IMG/VR virus record: IMGVR_UViG_3300008219_000024
Coordinates: 1 to 41,687 of that record
Reading direction: 5' to 3' (one strand)
Source of the DNA: a virus
Length of the DNA stretch: 41,687 bases
Numbering within the stretch: position 1 is the stretch's first letter; each line of letters begins with the position of its first letter. Below are positions 31,916 to 38,706 of the stretch, piece after piece. The notes below the pieces were generated by a model, which worked only from the letters and a program-made list of their open reading frames with translations, was not told the DNA's origin and made no database searches. Position numbers and translations under genes: made by a program.

Positions 31916-33583
31916 ATGCCCAGAACTTATAAGAAAAAGAATGATACATTAGTTACATTTGAAGATGGCTTACAGGAGATGATAGATACTCTCGATGATA
32001 GACAATCTATCGACACTGGGTCTTTTTGGGAATTCACACGAGATATTTGGAGTCAAGGATACGAGCATAAAAATTATTTTGATGCATGGCATGTTGGAGT
32101 TATATGTGATGATGTAGATAGAGCAATGGCTGATGGTAAACATTATGTTGGTATACTTCCAAGAGGTCATATGAAATCGACTATCTTGGGGTATGCTTTT
32201 TGTGTTTGGCGTATTTTAAATTCTCCTCAAGATACGTCCATACTTTATCTCTCATATAGCGATGGTATGTCTCGCTATCATATTTCTGAGATGAATCGAC
32301 ATATACGTGGAAATCCTCAGTTAATGGACTGGATGACTGACCGTTCTCCTAATGCTGATTATTCGTTTAGATATTTAGTAAATGGTTCACGGGCTGAAGT
32401 TATGCATGGGGGTCTTTTTTCCTTTAAGCGTGGTATGCATTTGAATGGCGCACTTGTTTGTGATGACCTTATGCGTGACCCTGAAAACCCATTGAATATT
32501 TCTAGCCTTTCTAAAATTGAAGAGTGGTTCTACACTGAAACTCTTTATATACCTAATAGGGGAGTACCAGTAATTGTTTTAGGTACTCCGATGTTACCGG
32601 GAGACTTGCTTTTTAAATTACAGGGGGATGAACGCTTTATTTCACGAGTTCTCCCAGCATTAGACCCAATTCCCGGTAGAAGGGTCTTGATGCCAGAATT
32701 ATATACAGAAGCAGAATTATTGCATCAGAAGCAAATTAGACCGAAATCGTTTGCGTCGGAAATGATGTTAACTCCTTATTTAAGTACTGAAAGTTATTTG
32801 AATGATGAAGATATTGGTAATTGTGAAAATGATGAACTTGAATCATTAGACCCATATAAAAAACATGATATAGAAGCTGATTTTACATTTGCGGGATTTG
32901 ACGTAGGTAAGAAACGTCACCCATCACATTTAGCTATTTTTAAAATTAAAAATAAAGTTATTACTCAAATACACCAATCCTTTTTAGATAACTGGGATTA
33001 TACAGACCAAATTGCTCATTTAAATTTAGTTGCTGAAAATTTTGATTTGGATAGGGCTTATGTTGATAATTCTAGGGGGGAGTTAGAGGAACGGGGGTTG
33101 GGTGCTATTTGGAATCCTCTGACATTTACTTTGAAGCAAAAACGCAGAATGGCACAAGTTTTTGAGGAATATGTGAATTCTGGTAGACTTCAATTGATAG
33201 CTGATGAAAGACAACGTTCACAAATAACTTGTGTTAATAACGATTTGAAAGCACCTGAAACACCTCTAGGACATGGTGACTCGTTTTTTTCTGTAGCTAT
33301 GGCTTTACTTGCTTGTTATGAACAAGAAACTTCTTCTACTTCATTGATTGGGGATATGAATGATTTCACCCCAAAACCAAATGAAAATTCACTTGAACCC
33401 AAGTTCGATGAAGGGTATACTAATGAGACTAATGATGAAGTATGTCCTGATTGTGGCAGTAAAAATGCTTGGATTTCAGCGAATTCGCTATGTCTATCCT
33501 GCTATGCTGGCTCTCTTTCGTTAAAAAGAACTTCTAATTTAGGGAAACTTGATGAAGAGGTAACGGATTTCCCCTTTGGTTAG
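31916..33583 (+). CDS. terL: Terminase large subunit
   Basis: 555 residues. ATPase: GILPRGHMKSTILGYAF (Walker A, variant), LNGALVCDDLMRDPENP (Walker B with Asp-Asp), IVLGTPMLPGDL (coupling motif). Nuclease: FTFAGFDVGKKRHPSHLAIF (first acidic residue), AYVDNSRGELEE, and HGDSFFSVAMAL. It packages DNA into the prohead by ATP hydrolysis and cuts it. The C-terminal 60 residues add CPDCG and CLSC (about residues 513-530), a zinc ribbon that most TerL lack. It could bind DNA or the portal. Confidence 0.9.
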   Translation: MPRTYKKKNDTLVTFEDGLQEMIDTLDDRQSIDTGSFWEFTRDIWSQGYEHKNYFDAWHVGVICDDVDRAMADGKHYVGILPRGHMKSTILGYAFCVWRILNSPQDTSILYLSYSDGMSRYHISEMNRHIRGNPQLMDWMTDRSPNADYSFRYLVNGSRAEVMHGGLFSFKRGMHLNGALVCDDLMRDPENPLNISSLSKIEEWFYTETLYIPNRGVPVIVLGTPMLPGDLLFKLQGDERFISRVLPALDPIPGRRVLMPELYTEAELLHQKQIRPKSFASEMMLTPYLSTESYLNDEDIGNCENDELESLDPYKKHDIEADFTFAGFDVGKKRHPSHLAIFKIKNKVITQIHQSFLDNWDYTDQIAHLNLVAENFDLDRAYVDNSRGELEERGLGAIWNPLTFTLKQKRRMAQVFEEYVNSGRLQLIADERQRSQITCVNNDLKAPETPLGHGDSFFSVAMALLACYEQETSSTSLIGDMNDFTPKPNENSLEPKFDEGYTNETNDEVCPDCGSKNAWISANSLCLSCYAGSLSLKRTSNLGKLDEEVTDFPFG

Positions 33584-33616
33584 ACTACTAGTACTATATT
33601 TTTTGAGGTTTATATA

Positions 33617-35908
33617 ATGGAGAATTTGGCATTGGATTATGTATCCCCTGTAACTGTGAATGGGTTGCAAATTTTAAAGAGTAGGTATTTTTTAAAGAAT
33701 CCTGATGGTTCGTTGAAGGAAAACACTCCAGATGAATTATTTACACGGGTGGCGTTTGCTGTTTCTAATGCTGAAGAAGATTCTGAGTATTGGGGGAATC
33801 GCTATAAGGAAGAGTTACTGACTCCGCTTATTTTTCTTCCTAATTCTCCAGTGTTAATGAATATGGGAACTGGTGCTGGAACAGGCTCTGCATGTTATGT
33901 TGTGAACCTTGAGGACAGTATGAGTTCTATCATGCAAACGGCTTATGATGCTGCCATGATAGAAAAATATGGTGGTGGAATAGGTTTTTCTCTTTCTGAT
34001 ATTCGTCCTAAAGGATTTCCGATAACTACGACTCATGGAAAGGCGTGTGGCCCCATTGCTGTTTTGCGTATGCTTTCTGAGGTAGGCACGATGATTACTC
34101 AGGGTGGCAAACGTGATGGCGCACATATGGGTGTACTAGAGGTTTATTCTCCTGATATAGAAGAATTTATTGGTTGTAAGACTACTGAAGGTAAAATTCA
34201 TAATTTCAATATCTCTGTTGGTGTAGATAAGAATTTTATTGATGCTGTGAAGGCAGATGAATATTTGCATTTGACTTGGCCTATGTGTCGTGAACGGCAT
34301 CCTGTGAAGACCTCTGAAAATGGTATGGGTCAGTCTATGGATTGGGATACGTGTGGTAGAGTTGAAGGGAAATTAATTCGGGCTAGAGAAGTGTTTTCTA
34401 AAATCATTCATGGGGCATGGTTAAATGGGGAGCCGGGTATGGTTTGGCTTGACCGTATGAATGAAGATAACACGACTCCAGAATTAGGAACTATCAAGGC
34501 TACAAATCCATGTGGAGAACAACCTCTCCTATCCTCTGAGTCGTGTAATTTGGGTAGTATAGACCTATCTAAATTAGTGGTTGATGGAGAATTTGATTTT
34601 GAACATTATAGAGAAGTCATCCAGTTAGCGACTCGCTTTTTAGATAACGTAATAGATGTAAATATTCATCCCACTAAAGAAACTTCTGAGATGAATAAAA
34701 AGACCCGAAAAATCGGGTTAGGTGTCATGGGTTTTGCAGATATGCTAATCCAGATAGGTGTTCCGTATGATACTGAGGAATCCGTTGAGTGGGCTATGAA
34801 ATTAGGGGCTATATTAGAGGAAGAGTCTGATGCTTCATCTTGTCTTTTAGGGAGAGAGAAGGGAGATTTTCCTGCGTTTGATGAAAGTCCATTGAATGTT
34901 AAGCATGGTGGGGAATGGGAACATATGCGTAATGCATGGCGAAGGTCGATTGCTCCTACTGGAACTATCTCCATGATTGCAAATTGTTCTTCTGGAATTG
35001 AGCCTTTGTTTGATTTGGCTTTTAAAAAGCACAATTTATCTGCTGCACTTGAGGGAGTAGAACTTTATTATATACACGAAGATTTGAAGAATCGTGTTTC
35101 TCATCTATTTGATAACAATGGAAATTCTATTGAGAAATATATTTCTGAGGGTCATGATGTTAAAGATTTGCTCTCTGATTCCCATGAGCGAAGTTTATTT
35201 GTTACGTCTAGTGAGATTGATTATAAATGGCATATTAATATTCAAGCTATGTGGCAGAATTATATTGATTCTGGTGTAAGTAAAACCATTAATCTTCCCA
35301 ATTGTGCCACAGAGCAAGATATTTGGGATGCTTATATGATGGCTGGAGATTTAAAGTGTAAGGGAATTACAGTTTATCGTTCAGGTAGTCGTGAACGAGA
35401 AGTATTGGTTTCCTCTGTAGGAGATAATACTGGGACTTCTTCTAGTAATGATGTATTAGTTCGACCTGAATCAGTGCAAGGCGTGACTTCTAGGATTACC
35501 ACAGGTCATGGGAAACTTTTCATGACATTGAATTCTAACAACGGGAATCCATTTGAAGTATTTTCTCAAATAGGGAAATCTGGTCAATGCGATGCGGCCT
35601 ATCTAGAAGCTATTTCACGATTGGTTTCGTTATGTTTGAGAAATAAAATAATGCCTGAAACAATTCATCAACAATTGAATGGCATAGTTTGTTGTCCTGT
35701 ATGGAGTGAGGGAACACAAGTTCATTCTGTTCCTGATGCCATTGCTTTAGGGTTGAAAACTCATTTTATTGATATTCATGACGGTGTTTCTATATCTTCA
35801 AATGGTAAGCTAGGGTTTGGTAGCACATGCCCAGAATGTGGTACTACAACTGTATTTTCTGAGGGTTGCATAACATGCAATTCTTGTGGTTGGTCTAAGT
35901 GTAGCTAG
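33617..35908 (+). CDS. nrdJ: Ribonucleotide reductase, class II (adenosylcobalamin-dependent)
   Basis: 763 residues. Active-site parts: GTGSACYVVNLEDS (C93), N297-P-C299-G-E301-Q, ESCNLGSIDL, and SIAPTGTISMIANCSSGIEPLF. GGGIGFSLSDIRPKG and GGKRDGAHMG are typical of class II. The C-terminal part ends in CPECG and CNSCG, a zinc ribbon carrying the Cys pair that re-reduces the active site. The enzyme makes deoxynucleotides from ribonucleotides using coenzyme B12 and no O2, so the host must supply B12. It sits between terminase and portal, away from replication. TTGAGG (33602-33607) is the ribosome site. Full length. Confidence 0.92.
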   Translation: MENLALDYVSPVTVNGLQILKSRYFLKNPDGSLKENTPDELFTRVAFAVSNAEEDSEYWGNRYKEELLTPLIFLPNSPVLMNMGTGAGTGSACYVVNLEDSMSSIMQTAYDAAMIEKYGGGIGFSLSDIRPKGFPITTTHGKACGPIAVLRMLSEVGTMITQGGKRDGAHMGVLEVYSPDIEEFIGCKTTEGKIHNFNISVGVDKNFIDAVKADEYLHLTWPMCRERHPVKTSENGMGQSMDWDTCGRVEGKLIRAREVFSKIIHGAWLNGEPGMVWLDRMNEDNTTPELGTIKATNPCGEQPLLSSESCNLGSIDLSKLVVDGEFDFEHYREVIQLATRFLDNVIDVNIHPTKETSEMNKKTRKIGLGVMGFADMLIQIGVPYDTEESVEWAMKLGAILEEESDASSCLLGREKGDFPAFDESPLNVKHGGEWEHMRNAWRRSIAPTGTISMIANCSSGIEPLFDLAFKKHNLSAALEGVELYYIHEDLKNRVSHLFDNNGNSIEKYISEGHDVKDLLSDSHERSLFVTSSEIDYKWHINIQAMWQNYIDSGVSKTINLPNCATEQDIWDAYMMAGDLKCKGITVYRSGSREREVLVSSVGDNTGTSSSNDVLVRPESVQGVTSRITTGHGKLFMTLNSNNGNPFEVFSQIGKSGQCDAAYLEAISRLVSLCLRNKIMPETIHQQLNGIVCCPVWSEGTQVHSVPDAIALGLKTHFIDIHDGVSISSNGKLGFGSTCPECGTTTVFSEGCITCNSCGWSKCS

Positions 35909-35910
35909 TT

Positions 35911-35939
35911 TTTACATTAACTATATGTTAGAATATTCT
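35911..35939 (+). promoter_or_regulatory. Weak candidate promoter before the portal operon
   Basis: TTTACA (35911-35916), 17-base spacer, TATTCT (35934-35939). Lies just after the nrdJ stop in the only gap here; -10 matches at four of six positions. Confidence 0.35.
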
Positions 35940-35963
35940 ATTATACAGTAAAGGAAAGATAAG

Positions 35964-36452
35964 ATGTTAGGAAGTTCATTACGTCAATTTGATAAACAGT
36001 ATGTTTGCTCTAGGGATGATAAGGGTACTTGGAGAATAGTAGACCTGTGGCATAAAGAACTAGAGGGTTTAAATCTAGAGGATGATATTCCTGATGACCA
36101 TCCAGCCATTAAGATTTTAACTGAAGGCGAGTTTCTTGAGTTGATAAATGAGTCTAAACGGCTGGGTATGATGCAGAAAATGGAAGAGTCTGGGGAGTTT
36201 TCAATTTCCGCAGATGCATACGATTCAGTTTGTGAGGAACGGGATAATCTTAAAATGGAATTAGAAGAAAATACTACTTCTACAAATACTACAAAAATGT
36301 TGGTAGAGGCTGAAGTGTCAGAATCATTTCAACTTGCTAATAAAAAATTAGATACGTTGTTGAAATTGTCAAGTCTTGGGACGTTGAATGATGACTTAAC
36401 CAAGGCAGTTTTATTATTGGGTGGGAATAGTGAATTAGGTTCTGGTGACTAA
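35964..36452 (+). CDS. Protein of unknown function before portal
   Basis: 162 residues with AAAGGAAAG upstream. The first 40 residues are a beta sheet (YVCSRDDKGTWRIVDLWHKEL), then acidic linker, then long helices (ELINESKRLGMMQKMEESGEF, ERDNLKMELEEN, FQLANKKLDTLLKLSSLG). Acidic helical proteins near portal genes are sometimes scaffold or packaging helpers, but nothing specific is visible. Twenty bases separate it from portal. Confidence 0.6.
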   Translation: MLGSSLRQFDKQYVCSRDDKGTWRIVDLWHKELEGLNLEDDIPDDHPAIKILTEGEFLELINESKRLGMMQKMEESGEFSISADAYDSVCEERDNLKMELEENTTSTNTTKMLVEAEVSESFQLANKKLDTLLKLSSLGTLNDDLTKAVLLLGGNSELGSGD

Positions 36453-36472
36453 CAATAATGTGGGTTATGTAA

Positions 36473-38458
36473 ATGAAAATAGCAGAACTTCTTCCTGAAT
36501 TACCGGGCGTTTTACAGTATCAGCAAAAATTAAATGATTTGTCTAATATAGTTGATTTGATGAAAGCGTCTTCTGATGGGAGTCCTGAAACATATCGAGT
36601 ACCTTCTCTTGGATTAGACCATGTTGTAAATCAATGGGTGCGTCAGCAAATGGCGTATCGAATGAATCTGGTTCAAGATTTATTTACAATTGCAATGACC
36701 GTAGAAGAGATTCGTGGCCCCATTAATCATATAATTGGTGAGGTTTTTAGAAGGGGCATTCAGTGGAAACCAAAATTTGCTGCAAAATGTGAGGCTTGTG
36801 AAATAGAGTTTCAGGATTATTTACAAGTTTGTTCGTCTTGTAAAGGGAAGGTTATTGAGCCTGATTTTACTCAGAGAACAGGTGTGGAGAAATTTCTATC
36901 TGATTCTAATATTTTTGACCAATCTCTTGAAGAGGTTTTACGTCAATTTTGGTTTGACGTAAATGCCATTGATATTGGGTGGTTGTATATATCGAAGGAA
37001 TATATTGAGGATGGCCCAGAGGGAGTGAGGTCTAAACCAATTGAGATACGCAGAATACATCCTTCTCTGATTGAATATGATTTAGATACTAATGGGCTTC
37101 CAAAAAACTCTCATTGGTTTTGCTTTATCCATAGAGAACAGGTTTATCCAGAGGCTGGAGATTGTGATGAGTGTGGTAGAACATTAGTCCCTGCAATGTA
37201 TAAAATGTATCGCTATGGGGGTCAGGCAAATGCTACACGAGCAAATAATTATGCTAGTGAGGGTCAAAATATAACGTATTTATTGGACTCTGAAATCATT
37301 GCGTGTAGAAAATTTTACACTGATGAATTATATGGTTGGAGTCCAATCATGACTATACTAGACAAAGCCTTGACTTTGGTTGGTATGGATAAGAATCTGT
37401 ATAGATATTTTTGGGAACGTAATATGCCAGCTAGCATGATAATGGTATTTACTGATGACCCAGAATCTATGCGCCGTGAGAGAGAACATATAGCGTCTAG
37501 AATGAGGCAAGACCCTAATTATATCCCAATGGTTGCTGTATCGACTCGCCAAAGTCGTGGTAGAGTTGAGATGGTTAGGTTGTTCCATACGTTGCAAGAA
37601 ATGGATTATCTTCCGGTTCGTAATGAAATACGGGAAAGAATAGCTTCTCTTTGGGGGGTAACTCCAGCATGGCAAGGTTCTCCAGAAGCATATGGTGGCT
37701 TGAGTTCTAATACACAGCAATTGGCCGTAATGTCTCGTGTTGTGGAACATGACCAACGATTATTGGAACAAAAAGTTTTCCCTAATATTCTTGAGGCTTT
37801 TGGTGTTACAGATTGGGTATTGGAACTACCATCACCTGAAGAGAAGGCCGAAGCCACTAAGATTTCATTTGCACAACAGAGAGCCAGCGTTGCTAACATG
37901 CTTTTCCAGATGGGGTTTGATGTGAAATCTCGTTCTTCTGGAGTTAGTGTTGATGATATTGACTTCTTAATCTCTGGTGAAGCGAAAGCTCCAGACCAGA
38001 TGGGGGGCATGGGTGGCATGATGGGCGGTATGGGCGGTATGGGTGGTGGTGATATGGGCGGTATGATGGGTGGTGGGGAAGCTCCACCAGAACAAGGTGG
38101 TGATGATGGCCCAGCAACTCCTACATTGGATTCTCTTGGTTTGTCATTGATGAAAAAATCTGGTGGGACATGGTATGAACAATTATTACAAAAGGGGTAC
38201 TTTTCCCCTATTATAAAATCTGTTAGTGATGATGGTAAAACTGTACTTTTTAATAGTGCAAATGATGATTATGAAGCTACATTTATAAACGGCAATTTAA
38301 TGCATATTGAGAAGTATTTACATCATCATGATGGTCATCCTCCACATGATGAGAATATAAAACATAATTTATCAGCTAATAGAAAGAGTCGAGTTGATAC
38401 TGCTATGTATGGCCCAGAAGAAGCTGAGGAACTTGATGACGAATTTCTTGGGGTGTAG
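36473..38458 (+). CDS. Portal protein
   Basis: 661 residues. The core has the usual portal pattern: helical N-terminus, VEEIRGPINHIIGEVFRRG, IEIRRIHPSLIEYDLDTNG, SEIIACRKFYTDELYGWSPI, ALTLVGMDKNLYRYFWERNM, and a late helical crown with NEIRERIASLWGVTPAWQG. It forms the ring at the capsid vertex for DNA entry. Two features are odd. It carries two zinc knuckle pairs (CEAC/CSSC about 106-123; a C-x-x-H/CDEC pair about 218-235) inserted into the body. It also has a Met/Gly repeat region (about 510-535) like the C-terminus of GroEL. The final 90 residues add a small His-rich domain (HHHDGHPPHDE). Confidence 0.85.
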   Translation: MKIAELLPELPGVLQYQQKLNDLSNIVDLMKASSDGSPETYRVPSLGLDHVVNQWVRQQMAYRMNLVQDLFTIAMTVEEIRGPINHIIGEVFRRGIQWKPKFAAKCEACEIEFQDYLQVCSSCKGKVIEPDFTQRTGVEKFLSDSNIFDQSLEEVLRQFWFDVNAIDIGWLYISKEYIEDGPEGVRSKPIEIRRIHPSLIEYDLDTNGLPKNSHWFCFIHREQVYPEAGDCDECGRTLVPAMYKMYRYGGQANATRANNYASEGQNITYLLDSEIIACRKFYTDELYGWSPIMTILDKALTLVGMDKNLYRYFWERNMPASMIMVFTDDPESMRREREHIASRMRQDPNYIPMVAVSTRQSRGRVEMVRLFHTLQEMDYLPVRNEIRERIASLWGVTPAWQGSPEAYGGLSSNTQQLAVMSRVVEHDQRLLEQKVFPNILEAFGVTDWVLELPSPEEKAEATKISFAQQRASVANMLFQMGFDVKSRSSGVSVDDIDFLISGEAKAPDQMGGMGGMMGGMGGMGGGDMGGMMGGGEAPPEQGGDDGPATPTLDSLGLSLMKKSGGTWYEQLLQKGYFSPIIKSVSDDGKTVLFNSANDDYEATFINGNLMHIEKYLHHHDGHPPHDENIKHNLSANRKSRVDTAMYGPEEAEELDDEFLGV

Positions 38459-38678
38459 CCCTCTCTTGTTATCTTTTGAAGCTAAGTTATGGATAGAAAA
38501 TACTTTTGATAGGGCTTTATTTAATGTGGTTTGGGAAAATGAGGAACCTGTTTCTCTTATTGTCACAGTACATAAGGGAGAAAAATTTTTCTTAAGTAAA
38601 GGTACAACACTTGTTGATATTCAACAGGATTTAGAAGAGTGGCAGAATAATGGTTGTCCTATAAGAGAAGTTGAGTAG
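38439..38678 (+). CDS. Small protein overlapping the portal end
   Basis: 79 residues from ATG 38439, preceded by GAGGAACTTG (38429-38438); an upstream ATG at 38394 lies within portal and lacks this signal. It reads LLLSFEAKLWIENTFDRALF, then VVWENEEPVSLIVTVHKGEKFFLS and DIQQDLEEWQNNG. A beta-hairpin plus two helices is likely. Position suggests a head or packaging accessory. Unrecognised. Confidence 0.55.
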   Translation, partial: TNFLGCSPLLLSFEAKLWIENTFDRALFNVVWENEEPVSLIVTVHKGEKFFLSKGTTLVDIQQDLEEWQNNGCPIREVE

Positions 38679-38706
38679 TGTTTTTTAAGCTTTTTTGGGA
38701 TGGCTT

